64,000 bases of DNA, taken from contig OX291555.1 of NCBI GenBank assembly GCA_946406115.1, forward strand, positions 14,960,001-15,024,000, read 5' to 3'. The translations under genes and the position numbers were made by a program. How positions within the stretch are numbered: position 1 is the first letter of the stretch; each line of letters opens with the position of its first letter. Under the pieces are notes generated by a model, which saw only the letters and a program-made list of their open reading frames with translations, was not told the origin of the DNA and made no database searches. This document shows, piece after piece, positions 10,061-22,215 of this stretch. The DNA is from Apoda limacodes (taxonomy: Eukaryota; Arthropoda; Insecta; Lepidoptera; Limacodidae).

Positions 10061-12010
10061 AAATATACAACAATCTGTAAATATTAAATCCGATGACCCG
10101 ACTCGTTTTAACGTAAGAGAAGTAGTCCTAAAGACTAGTATCTCTTTTCCCCCACAGTTCCTGTAATTAAACAGGAAAAGTGAGACGAAACCCGACGATT
10201 CTTTATTCGTTAAGGTTTTGAGAAAAATAATTGGGGAATACACAACACCGATTTTGATGATTGTGATTAGGTATAATTAGCGCCAAGCGCAGTTTTCTTC
10301 ATTGCACAGCAGCGTCTTAGCGCGACAGCTATTGTATTTCCAAGTACCGATGTGTGTATTCGCTTGGGTCTGATATTTCCTCTTAATATGTAAGCGAAAG
10401 TCTGTTTGTTTGAAATAAACACAACATACAATCAAATTGATTTCCGACACAGGAAAAGCTGGGAGGACGGGGAACAGTAGAAATATTATTTTGCCTGATC
10501 AATTTAGTTTTATTTGTTTGTGTTTATTCTATTTATAAGAAAGTAAGGGTAAATATTAAATAGTGACTAGCGTACTTCACGTTATTTTTAAGTACATAAT
10601 TTAGATAGAGTGTGAGATGATAAGATTTGTCACCTTAAGACTATTTTAGCGTACACTTGTAAGATTGACAGACATTACTGCCAATGAAATAATGTTTAAA
10701 TCTGTAAAAATGGTTCGTGGCATAGTTCGAAAAGGTAACACCTACTCGCCAGTTTGAATACTGAGGAACCATTTTATTATGCTAATTAACTATTAATTCA
10801 ATTTGCACAACTATATTGGCTAAGAGGTAAAAGGTGTTGTTGGTTGACACCCCTATCCATTGGGCGTCCTTACTGCAGGTACACAGGCCTCTCCTTAGGA
10901 AGGCTGATTAATGGGCCTTAGACCAAAGTCCACGCCGCTGGCGCTCCACTGCCAACATTTTAAAGCTGCCCATAAGAAAAAAAAACTGCTAAAAATACCG
11001 CTTGGTAAAATAAATTAAATATATAAAATACTTCATATATTAAATCCAAAGTTTTATAAGTTTCATTTAAACATTATAAAATAAGACAAAACTTACCTCT
11101 GAATATAGACACTGCTTGATTTAAAATAAAATCAATGTCAAAGGCTACTGATAGTAGTAGTTGATAGTAAGTTAGCATTGAAAACAACGAATGCTATGGA
11201 TACGCTATGATCTAATGATTTCAAAATAAGTTACGCTCTAACAAATATTTTTAATTTGTCTTTCGTTTTTATTGATTTAAGAGGCTCATAGTACTTAAAC
11301 CACAATTATTTGACAAGGGTTTCATTGCATTTGCTAAGTAAACCAACTAAAATTTAATTGTGTTTTAAGGGATATACCTCAAGCCCCCTCGAACGTGAAA
11401 TAGTTATTTTTTATGCAAGAATGAGGGCGTAATTTGCCGCGATTGCTCGTGTATACATATATATAAGGTTCTAAGATTTAAGAATATAATTCAAAACGTT
11501 CAAAGTTCGCATGATCACGAATAATTTTGCAGCCGTACGAAACATACTTTTCCCCTCACTGCCGAGTGTAAAATAGAGAAGTAACTAGATGCAAGAAAAA
11601 AATATATAATTAATCAGTGTATATCTGTTTACAATTTGACCCAATGATATTTAAATAAAGATATGGTACCTTCATATTGTTGGTTATCCGCTATGACCTA
11701 TACGTACTAACCGTAACATATACATAGGTTTAAAGAACGAATTGCTCGCACACGAAATAAAATTACGACAATTGTCTTTTTTTGCTGCCTCAGATCTTGC
11801 GTGCTTAGTACAATACCTACCTCTTTCAATACATACACTATTACTGAGTAAATTGTGTATGGTCCTCACGAGATCTAACCATTGTGGCTTTTTTGCAATT
11901 TCGGTGGAAGTCTCTACACTAGCCCAACTTTTCCAGAACTTGCCACTGATCAGCTTTGAATGTTTCGCATAGCGTAACAAACGCTTCGTACTTTTACATA
12001 ATTTACCGTT
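10061..12010. other. intergenic, repeat-bearing
   Basis: No gene seen. At 10800-10975 there is a fragment of a common lepidopteran interspersed repeat (ACAGGCCTCTCCTTAGGAAG...CCACGCCGCTGGCGCTCCAC). The rest is AT-rich and unassigned. Confidence 0.4.
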
Positions 12011-12215
12011 GAGGCATTGAGTATTGTCACAGTAACCATTCGCTCGTGACTTAACGTCATTTATCGTCGAGTACTATTAGAGTAACCATTCGCTCCTGAA
12101 TTCAAGTCATTAATCGTCGAGTAGCTTCACAGCGACTATATGCTTATGAATTCACGTCATTTATCGTCACGTAACATTGCAACGACCATTCGTTTGTAAA
12201 TATGTAATGGCCGAG
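12010..12215 (+). repeat. minisatellite, about 57-bp unit, 3 to 4 copies
   Basis: The unit contains ACCATTCGCTCGTGA then CGTCATTTATCGTCGAGTA. It repeats near 12035, 12090, 12150 and (degenerate) 12195. It lies about 550 bp upstream of the first exon of the tandem gene pair. Confidence 0.75.
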
Positions 12216-12755
12216 TAAACCTACTATAATATTTATTACACTTATGATATATCTATACACTATGTATCCCGTTATATTCCAGGAATAAATATTGTTGTGC
12301 GTTATAATTTAGTGTGTGCCAAAAAGCACAATTTTCTCGCATCCTTTATTTTATTTATGTTTTACTCTATAATCTTGTTCTTGCAGATACGGTCAGAAGT
12401 TATCTTAGTAAATACAAACAACTTTATCTGTATGTCGCGGTGTTTTGCGAAATACTATGTCTGTAAAAAGACATTAAATAGCTTATATAATCTATTTTCC
12501 AGGCAACCTGTGAATTAGAAACTTACAGAAATCTAATTCTTACAAACCGATTATATCAATTGTTAACGCTTTAGTTGTTTTCTTCATTCGATGATTCTTC
12601 TATCTTTCTAATACTTTTCTGTATCAATGGTGCATATAACTGTCTCTCTTTCTGTTTTGTTTATATTTATTTTATGGTGACAAATTTTCTATGAAATTGT
12701 TTACTTAGAGTTTTCTTTATATATATTTGATTCAAAATCAGTTATTGAGCCAAAA

Positions 12756-15700
12756 ATGTATTCTCTCAGTAAAACCATAGAAGAAAAATGGACTCTGTTG
12801 CTGCTTAATTGGGTATAATTTATCTATTTCGTTATGTTACTTTGCTAAATGTTCAACTGCTTCCCTAAAGTTTGTATACAGTACTAATATGATTAAAAAA
12901 ACCAGGCTGTTCTTTATTAAGGAGCTCCGTTGACTACCTTCGGAGTTCATAATATAATATTTTTTCCAAAATTCCTTTGGTTATTCAATAGACACATAAA
13001 CATCGCAAGGAACTCAATGAGTTCAAATGCGATATGTATACAGGGTGGAAAAAAAGGCCGTACTTGGAGAGAAAATACCCTAAATATTAATGACAGCTAA
13101 TTTTACAGAAAGAAAACATTTTTTTCATTTTCTAAAACAAGTTAAACCGCATTCAAAGATTGTTGGATCAATCACTAGTTTAAGCCGGGAATTGTTTTTT
13201 TTTATATTTCATAGGTTCAATTTCTGACTCAAGCAGGTGCTTTATATAAAAGTACGCAATCATCCACATTTACGGTACCTACTTTTCTTCAAACCTTAGC
13301 TTTTATTTTCCACCCTGTATGTGATGTAAGCGGTCAAGTAGTTACTTATTCTAAAGATTGTATAAGTTGCAGCATGAGATTAAGGATGTTATTTTAGTTC
13401 AGTGCCATTGTATTTACGTTGTGTATCAAATTTGCAGTGGATGGAACGAGCGGAATTATTTAAATATCCATTATATGGCTGAGATCTTACGACTCATGGA
13501 TATCATTCTCATTCATTTAACTAGGGGCACTCCGTTTACCTTAAAAAATGTTTAATAATTATTGCATGTTTTCTTTGCAGATAAACAAATGCGTCAAACT
13601 AGAAAATGAGGCAACAGAATTAAACAATATAACTTTAGCACGAACTTTGAAGAATTATGACACAGAAATATCTACAACAGAATTCGACCATAACTTTTTT
13701 ACTTCAGGCAAACTTGAATATTTCCTAAAACAAAAATATCCTGCACTAACACTAAGGTAGCAAATAATGAAATTGATGTAGTAGATGGATTAAGAATTGC
13801 GTGCATGCAGTATATTGAACATTACGCTCAACCGCGTTCAGAGTCTCGCCCCCAAAAGCCCGGTGAAGCAGTAATGGCTGCAACAGCCAACTACATAGAC
13901 AGTTCAGATAAAAAAATATTGTAGTATATTGAATTGTAATTGTAAAAAAAAAAATCATTTTTTAAATCTGTAATAAAGGCTTTTATTGCAAGAATTACTA
14001 GGTTTTCCTACATCGTAGTAATCATAAAGGTTAATAGGTACAATAAAATAATTTTTATGTTAGCAGTAAGATAAATTCTCCTCAATTTTTTAAATTTTAC
14101 AAATCAATGATAACCATTACCACATTATGCGTAAGTGAGAATTATTGTGCACACACTTTAGCATTGATTGATTGACCTATGCTATCAGAATCGGAAAATT
14201 TCGCGCTCGCTACGCTCGCAATAATTTTAAAGCCCGGTGTCCTAGTGTGCGCCGTGAAATGTCACAACGCAACCCATTCTACCACAATTTAAAACGTGTC
14301 TATTCTACTTGGCAACTAGCCTCAGGCTGGCACTGTTCATCCTCCCCCCGAATACAAATCCTGTCTACGCGCCTGAGTAGGGAGCACAGGCCTTGACCTT
14401 GACTTAGGCCATATTCCACTCAGGCCCAATACGGATTGGGAAAGGTTTTTTATACTAGTGGCCAGTCGACTGTCAAAAGCCAAAAGTTTTCAAATATAAG
14501 ATTTCTGAATGGTGACTTTCGTCATTGACAACCGGGACTGACAAGTCAACGTACTCATAGCCTGCTAACTTTTACTTTAAAACAATTATGTTCGAGTGGC
14601 TTATTTTAGTTGTGAAGCTCGGTTTTTATGGCATTTTTAATATCTTTATACGGTACACCTAAAAACGATTTCGGCTGCGCGGGAAACTAAACATAAGATT
14701 TAAAAAGCCGAACCTCTAGCAATTACCACCTTTTGATTACTTAATAACAATTTAGGACCAATATCGGTCATGGTCATCTGTTTACTGTACTACATGGCCA
14801 CTACATCTACTAGTCTGAGACACGTACTCGAGAACCTATCTTTCATATCGGCTATTGGCACCTCGAGCATTGGAGCATTGTGGGCTGCTCGGGTCGTCTG
14901 TCTACAATTCTTTGTGATCCCTACTCGAGAACTTTTCTACCGTATCCGACTATTGGTTCGACGATAATTGTGCTCTCACTGCCAGTGTTATAGTTCTATT
15001 AGCTAGCTTATTTTCGATATTACCAGTTAGACACTATGGTTCTGTACTGGCAACAAATCAGAAAATATATTATCACCAATAATATGTTTTAATTTTATAA
15101 TATTTTTTATAGAAAATTTGAAGATAAGAAGAAATTTTATCTACTACATTCATTGTTTCTCTACCACTGTTGTCGGTGCTCCAGGACTGGTAACATTGGC
15201 AGACAAATATGTAACGCATTGGTGAAAAACGAACAACTAGCAATACTTAATTACTGCGAGTACCTTCGTGAACTGGAAGTCAATGCTAAGAACGTGGAAG
15301 TTGCTATTGCACGTAAAAAATGTTTTAATTCTCAATTTGTTATTAAACATAATCAAATTAACATAAAAAAAGCATTTAAGAAACCATTGAACATTGATCT
15401 TTTGACATACTTATTATTGATCGCAACTGGAATTAATGAGTAATGCGTATTGATCTCACATAACTCTTATCAACTAAATGAGCAATCAATAATAATAGTT
15501 AAAACATAGGTATAAATCGCGTCACGTAAGTTGAACCTGCACAGTAACACATTTTCACGCAGACGACCGCCATTTTGGTTCAACTTACGTGCCGCGAACT
15601 TTAACTGTTTTCAACCTAATATGTAATATCAAAACAAACTTATATTTTCTATGTTACAGAAGCCTGTGAATCACTGCAATATGATAAAAAAAAATCATCA

Positions 15701-18700
15701 GAATTACATTTTAATGTAATGAATAATAATAAAAACGAAGAAAATAGCGAAGAAGAAGATATATCAATTAAGTTATTAAACGGTAAATCTAAGCCATACA
15801 CAAGATTAATAGCAGAAAAACCAATGTTGTGTAATATACAATTTAAGTCTTCAGTCACCGTAATATCTACAGTATCTTTAAAAGACATTCATTCAAGCAA
15901 CTCAATTGAGAGTTTCAATAAAATATTAGTCAGTGCCGATTTACACACAGAATCGTGTCCAAAACTATTTGATCCAGCAATTTACAAAGCAAACAAAGTA
16001 GATGATACCGCCAATAATACTGTAAGTGAATTGATTAAAATGTTTGGAACTGATAATATGTGTCAAACAAATTTTGACTCTGGCGATAGTGAAATTAATC
16101 TACCGCGTGTACCAAAAGACAGCATATATAACATTGATAAAGATACAGACGCGTGTCAATCATTGATCTCAGAAGTGGATGAAGTTTCAGTAAATAATGA
16201 CGTAAGCGTGCCTTGTTTACAAGAAGAAAATACATGACAAGGAAAAATGTAAAGTATTTGTTATTTTATTTACAAACTTTGATACCCCTTATACCGCCTT
16301 CGAAAAATCCTGTCTCAATTATATAAAAGCTATACACCTGTGGGGTCACTCTCAATGCTCAGTTTTAATTTCACTTGATTTTGGCATCAAATAAACTACT
16401 TATAATATCTTTATTGAATGAATAGTAGCAGAACTGTGAATAGAATTATCAAGATTACATACCATTTCATGTAATTGCAATATAAGTATTTAAAATTATT
16501 AGACTATTAACATTATTATTTAAGATTACTATACGATTAAAATTGGGATTGTCGTCGAGTCAGCCTGAGCCTAAGCAATAAGTCTAATGTTTCTAGACCA
16601 AGTGGTTCGATAAATTAACCTTCAAAATTATGGGACTTTCACCCCCTATTTTACGTTCTTGATAGACAGTATTTTCTAAGGAGCTGAAACTAGCTTCGTA
16701 ACTAAAATACTAAATATAAAATTCTTTGATTTCCTAAATTAACTATTATTAAAGCATCTACACTGTAACTATATGTACCAACCATGACCTAATTAGATTA
16801 GTTGTCATTATTCGCTTTATCGGTTATGATTCTAATGTTTATTTAAAATAATGTACATATTTTATTATCTTAGTAGCTTTCGCGCGAAATATGGTTATCG
16901 GCGTGGGATTCCTACGGCAACTCCTTGATTATAGTAAGGAAGTTTGTTGTAGCAGGCTGTAACTGTAGATATAGTTCTTTGACGTGTAATTCTGTAGTGA
17001 TTCTTGTGAAAACTTTTTCGGGATAAAAAATCTAAATTTAAGCTCAATTGAATGCTCTGTTGCGATGTGAAGCAATGAAAAACAACCTAATAAACAAACA
17101 AGAAAACCTATTGTTTTATTTTTCAATATCACTATGAGATAATATCACTATGAATGTTACACTAATAATGTTAATATCTGTAGCGACGTTTAGTTTCAGA
17201 ATTATTTGGAAGAGAAAGCCAAGTTTTAGTATAAAAGGTACTATCAAAAGAATTTGTTATAATTTCCAATAAATGGAAAGCTCTTTTTTTAGATAGCCGC
17301 CCAAGTATTCTACCAGAATGCAGACTCAAAACATATCCACAGGATATTTTAAGTATATGCACCTGCAAACCATGTGAAATAGCTCTGTAAGTACCTATAG
17401 ACTTTTCTATAAATACTTTAACTCAAAAAATTTCTTCTCCCTACTACATATACAAAGACGATCTAAAAATATTAATTTTTTGATCTGTATAAAATAATAA
17501 ATTTGATAAACACTAATCTCTTTAAAATTTCAGAATGGAGTAGAGCCTTTGGAATTAAAATAAAACCAGCTATAACCTAGACTATAATAAAAGGCAAAAC
17601 AAAATTAGGTATCAAAACTAGACTGGGTCAACTTCTAAAAATTTCCGTCGATAATTCATTTATACCCTACAGTAATAAGCTTAAAACTTTGGTGTTATTT
17701 TAGACTGTAGTCTATCTTGGGTTCCACAAAATTAGCAGAAAGATGTTTTCACCTCTCCAGCACCAAAAGGGCGGTTTTGCTGTTCAAAAACAGTGGGCAA
17801 AATCGATTTTTGCTGCGAGCGTGAGACAAAGTAATGCAACGTTCGACCTTCTGGACTTTTGCGATACTAAAAAAAAAACAACGCGGTGATTGGTTTAGAA
17901 ACAAATTTATTTTAATGAGAAGCACTACATTGAATTGTTTTTAATGTTGACGTACTTAAAATGTATAATTTATTATACCAACCAATAATTAATAGCGTTT
18001 ATTTAAAAATAAATATGCTTTGTTTTCGATTTCGAGAGTAAATTTTAAACGCACGTCTAAAAAAAGAAAGTAATTAGGCTTTTTATTTACGTATTGTACG
18101 ATTATTTATTCACGTATATATTGTATTTTTTTTAAAAAAATTAGTGACTCGGGTCACGAAAATATTTCTATAACACCAGAAGAGCTAAGACAACAACTAT
18201 CTTATGCTGAACTAAGTTTTTTACCAGAAAAGTAACGTGAAAAATGCCTTAAAGCATACGAATTGTTTAATAATTGGCGACTTACAAAATGTCCTAATGT
18301 TAAAAAGAATAGTTAGTACTGCAGCGTGCAGGGGCGTAAATATGCTGCTTCTACCTATTTCTATTTAGGTATCGGGATCTCTGCTAATAAAAAGACAACA
18401 TCGGGAGTTCTTTTCTCAGATGTTTTTTTTAATCGCCACAAGAGTATACATCCTTTAGACTGATGTACTACCTAGGAGAATTATTATACAATATTAAACT
18501 TATCTGCAGTACATCTTCTTCTATTAGGCCATCCTTCAATAGGCCTCGGGTCGTCGTGTCGATACATTGGATAAAATATACATTAGGAAATTAAACCGCG
18601 ATGGTGGCGATGCTTGGAATATTTTGGATACTGGAGTATCTTACTTTACGTCCATTGGCAATGTAAAGCCATTCTACCAATTCTAGGGCTCCCTGATAGA

Positions 18701-21700
18701 GACAGGAATCGACCCTCCAAATTTATATAGATTTTTCCGATCTATATTTTTCACTTGAATGTCAATTAATAATAAAATAATGACAAGCTCGAAATTCCGA
18801 TTGTTTTTATTTAAAAACGCACTGACACCATCTATTAATGTTTCCTTTAAACCACTACGAAGTATTTGCTGCGTAAAAACGTTCGCTAGGTCGTAACCTC
18901 TACAGTACCTATTGTTTATTTTTTGATAGGAGAAGAGTAAAGTAGATTTGCAAATTTAAGTAAACTTATGGCTGAATATGGCCTTCAGTGTGTTACTTGC
19001 CTAAGACCTATTTTTTTTTTGCACTGGTAGAGGTGAAAAGTTGTATGTTTCACACGAGAGCAAATTATTTTAGGTCTAGTAGCGAGTACTTCGCTAGCTC
19101 GGAATTTCAAGTTGGCACTCCTAACAAAAAAACAATTTTGCCTACTTGTTACAAATAACTATATTTCTGCTATTGGTTGCTTGAATAGGTTGCAAAATTT
19201 CCTACCTACTAACACTAAACTTGCACAATCTACTTCTGATTCAACTGTAGACCAATTAAACAAACATTAGCGATTTTCTCCTTCTCTCTTTCTGCATTCG
19301 GTCCATATTTGGATTGCCAAAGTATGATCATATTTCCAACTTACGTGTAAATCTAAAGTGGCTCCCCATTTGTTTTCGCGTAAATGCTCACATAATTTCA
19401 CTTAATTACTGGTTGCTTTTCAATCCTAGCTATCCTCACTACCTTAGAGAGCGTTTTGATTATCATGCTTCCTTTCGTTCCCCTTCTTATTTATTGCTTA
19501 AAACAACACGACACAGTACACAATTTAATAATATTTTGATGTGTAGCTTATATATTTTATGTGTATTCATGTACATGTATGTATATATATAGATACGATT
19601 ATAATAACGATTTTAAACATTTTATATTATTTTTATTTGGCTTTACCTATGCGGCCTGTAATAAAGCATCTTCAGTCCCATTGTAATTATGGTTTTAGCT
19701 TACTGATGATGAATACTAGTTTTTTTTTAATGTCTTGTATGACTTCCACTAACAGAGCGAAACGAAAAGAAATCCATTTTCTGATATGCTTGGGACAGAT
19801 TGGATTGGTTGTCATATTCGGCGTGTTGATTATCTGCATCTGCGCTATACCGCTACAGGGCAAAACTATTCTGTACCCCTACAATGGTGAAGAGTTAGAA
19901 GCAATAAATAACGTAAGTAAAAAAGATTCAATTATTGTATCAATTTATACTATACTAGTTTCTACCAGCGGCTTCGCTCGCCCTAAATTTCGTTATCGGC
20001 GTAGGTTCTTACGGCAACTCCTCAATTATAGAAAAAAAAAAAACACTCAAATATTTTCTCTTTAATGGCATAATACATTAATGTCTGCGAAACCATGGAA
20101 ATACACAAACAAAATTTCAACCCAATCGGTCAAGCCGTTTAGTAGTTGACATACCGACAGCAGCGCCACCTAACGGGTCCAATTGTATTTTAAAATCATC
20201 CAGGAAACCATCGAAATACCAATATAAAATTTCAACCCAATCGGTTCAGTCATTTAGAAGTTATGTGAAAAAGATAAGTACGGAAGGCTAAATCTTACTG
20301 CTCGTTGTCCTATTACCCGTTTTTCCGTTGTAATGAAGCATTTTCCCGCGGAAAAAAGTAGCCTATTTTCATCTGGGGTAATGTCTGCTTCTAATGGTAA
20401 AAGAATTTTACAAATCGGGCCAGTCGTTATGGAGCCTATTCTATACAAACAAACAAACGAACAAAAAATCAAATCTTTCCTCTTTATAATATTATACAGT
20501 GTAGATGATCAAAGATCAAACGAACCCACCAAGCTTATCTAACGTGTCGACATCCTGGTCATTTATAAGTATCACATGCTGTACCATTATGTTATGTTAA
20601 CTTATGGCTAACCTCCAGTTAGGTGCGTCACCAAATATGCTGTCGCCAAATAATCGGTTTCGAATGGAAGTGCTTATTTGACGCCTGTTCTGGTCATTTC
20701 ATAAGTTTCACATGCCGAACCATGGTGTTAACTCACGGCTAACTCCAGGTATGTGAGCTACTTAGACACACTGTTGTTTTAAAATCTTTCTTCTCGAACG
20801 AAAGCGCGTTTCTGACGTTGAACTCCTGGTCAAAAAGAACAGAATGAGATTAGATATAGGCCAACCGGAGTGAGAAAATGTTAAATAGGTATACTTCATA
20901 GTTAATAATATATCTAGAGAATGAAGCAAGGAAGTGTAATAAATATATTGAGATACAAAATTGAAGATGATTAAGCTACCGATAGTCGGTGGTTGCCGAA
21001 GGGTTTCGATTTTACCTTGTCTTCTGAGTGGCGGAGGTTCGAGCCCGGCGTGTACCAATGAGTATTTTTCTTAATTACTCAAGTACATATATTATGACTA
21101 CCACAGGCTTTTCGGTGAAGGAAAACATCGTAAGGGAACCTGCATACGTCAAAAAAAAGACATATATGAAGTCCACAATCCGCACTGGCCCTGCGTGTGG
21201 ATCTTGCCCCAACAGTGGGGACCTATGAGTCTGATTGGAAGAAAAAGAAGCTAGCGATAGCTCGCATAAACATACGCTAGCCACGCCAGACGCTTGTAGT
21301 ACATACTTTTTTTTATACTACTAAGATGGCGAACAAGCTATTGGTCTGCCTCATGGAAAGCGGTCACAGCAGACAACGGACGCTTACAACACTAGGGGCA
21401 TAACTCGAGCTTTGCCGACCCTTAAATTCTAATAGAATAATAAAATTCATATGCGTATCGACAGGAAACTAATTTTTAAGACGGGTTTCTATATACGGGC
21501 TAGTATAATATTTTAAAGCATTAGCTGTATCCGCCGACTTCACTCGCAGTATGTAGCATTCTGGAAAGTATTAACTACGTATAGATAAATATTAAATTCT
21601 AGTACCTTTAATGTCAAATGTCATAAGTGCACGACTAACTATCGACAACCGACATTTTGAACCCCAGTTCTAAACATTTTGTATCGGATCCAACCTATAT

Positions 21701-22215
21701 ATCGCTAGATCAATATTATATATATTATATATAGAAACTTAGGCACCTAGTTAGAATATTAACCACAAAAGCGTAGTCATAATGGATGTATTGGGATTTT
21801 AGGAATAGATTGTTTTGAAGTCGGTTATTTTGTCATTATCAACAATCACCTGTAATATTCTATACAATACAATATTAAGACCTGAATTTTAAAATCTCAA
21901 AGCTTACGTTGAAACAAGGACAACAAATCAAACTAAAACATATCGGTGACTAAAACTTAGTTATCGACCAATAATTATTTTAATCTTTTTCCTGTTTTTC
22001 TACAGGGTTTTCAATCAACAGAGAAAATATCAAACGAAAAAGGTGCAATGAGCTTTCAGAAATATATTATCAAACAAACTCAGAAAACAATTGTTACAGA
22101 ATCTACTAAAACTAACAGTAAAATTGATCAAAATAAGATTTTGGGTAATAAAAAAGGTTCAGCAACGCCAGAAACCATCAAGAGTAAGAGATATACGTGG
22201 GAACCAATATTATAA
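12756..22215 (+). CDS. HkD-like (Hook/NuMA-type) transmembrane protein, tandem copy 1
   Basis: Not a gene I can name. Model exons: 12756-12812, 13581-13756, 15113-15312, 15660-about 16214, 17293-17386, 19756-19912, 22006-22215. Phases match at all junctions except that the 3' end of exon 4 is uncertain; the total is about 480 residues. Residues 14-20 read TLLLLNW. Exon 3 has a helix FYLLHSLFLYHCC and then GRQICNALVKNEQ and ILNYCEYL. An opening LLxW helix and a late LLxYH...EQ helix are the pattern of the Hook/NuMA N-terminal domain, which binds dynein partners (inference). Exon 4 is acidic, Ser-rich and poorly conserved. Exon 6 encodes one transmembrane helix (about LICLGQIGLVVIFGVLIICI). Exon 7 adds a basic 69-residue tail ending TWEPIL. 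Copy 2 at 23881-31570 has the same architecture. Confidence 0.68.
13041..13317. mobile_element. MITE with CAGGGTGG termini in intron 1 of copy 1
   Basis: Inverted termini CAGGGTGGAAAA and TTTTCCACCCTG are flanked by TA on both sides, the target duplication of Tc1/mariner-type insertions. It is 277 bp and non-coding. Confidence 0.75.
13757..15112. other. intron 2 of copy 1, with repeat fragments
   Basis: No exon seen. At 14175-14450 there are GC-richer fragments of interspersed repeats (TTTCGCGCTCGCTACGCTCGC; ATTCCACTCAGGCCCAATAC). The remainder is unassigned. Confidence 0.4.
15521..15592. repeat. perfect 15-bp inverted repeat in intron 3 of copy 1
   Basis: CACGTAAGTTGAACC at 15521-15535 and its exact complement GGTTCAACTTACGTG at 15578-15592 enclose 42 bases. 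It could be a small MITE core or an intronic hairpin; no clear target duplication was seen. Confidence 0.6.
16860..16940 (+). repeat. short interspersed repeat (GGCGTGGGATTCCTACGGCA family)
   Basis: TTATCGGCGTGGGATTCCTACGGCAACTCC and a trailing ATTATAG. The same family appears at 3895-4020 (-), 19950-20280 (+), 31195-31400 (+), 47030-47100 (+) and 58840-59075 (-). Confidence 0.6.
18140..18325 (+). pseudogene. possible tyrosine-recombinase (Crypton/DIRS-like) N-terminal relic
   Basis: After DSGHENISITPEELRQQL the frame reads SYAELSFLPEK, then a stop, then EKCLKAYELFNNW. The layout (a short helix, LP-x-K, then a Y-x-x-F/L-x-x-W helix) is like the SAM-like N-terminal core-binding domain of eukaryotic tyrosine recombinases. 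It is short and disrupted, and the family call is tentative. Confidence 0.35.
19305..19530 (+). pseudogene. non-LTR reverse-transcriptase C-terminal relic
   Basis: One frame reads DHISNLRVNLKWLPICFRVN and then HYLRERFDYHASFRSPSYLL. This matches the thumb and connection region typical of Jockey/CR1-clade reverse transcriptases (WLPI.FR.N...YL..RF). It lies in the intron before the transmembrane exon of copy 1. Confidence 0.55.
19950..20510 (+). repeat. composite of short interspersed repeats
   Basis: GCGGCTTCGCTCGCCCTAAA then GGCGTAGGTTCTTACGGCAA begins one unit. Two tandem TTTCAACCCAATCGGTC segments (about 20115 and 20230) follow. The unit from 20285 ends in AAACAAACAAACGAACAAAA with a TATAATATTATACAGTGTAG tail, as in RTE/SINE 3' ends. 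Confidence 0.6.
20548..20760 (+). repeat. diverged direct repeat, two units
   Basis: The segment from about 20553 (CTGGTCATTTATAAGTATCA...) and the segment from about 20688 (CTGGTCATTTCATAAGTTTC...) align over about 75 bp, through GTTAACTTATGGCTAAC and GTTAACTCACGGCTAAC. Confidence 0.6.
20980..21245 (+). repeat. tRNA-derived SINE, copy 1
   Basis: A B-box-like GGTTCGAGCCC lies at about 21036-21046 inside GGCGGAGGTTCGAGCCCGGC, followed by the body TTTTCGGTGAAGGAAAACATCG. The same body occurs at 50950-51225. The internal polymerase III promoter layout and lack of coding make it a SINE rather than a tRNA gene. Confidence 0.65.
21298..21450 (-). repeat. non-LTR retrotransposon 3' tail, copy 4
   Basis: Minus-strand copy of the element defined at 6305: TTTTTTTTATACTACTAAGATGGCGAACA then AAGCGGTCACAGCAGACAAC on the plus strand. 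Confidence 0.6.

Noticed and set aside
17171..17368. Minus-strand open frame of 65 codons
   Set aside because: It is the shadow of exon 5 of copy 1 on the plus strand, which has matching splice phases.
19559..20065. Single 168-codon gene around the membrane helix
   Set aside because: Only 19756-19912 is bounded by splice signals in the right phases. The 5' part is TA-rich repeat and the 3' part runs into an interspersed repeat.
21036..21046. Functional tRNA gene at the B-box-like sequence
   Set aside because: No acceptor stem or anticodon arm can be drawn, and the body recurs at 50950 as a SINE.
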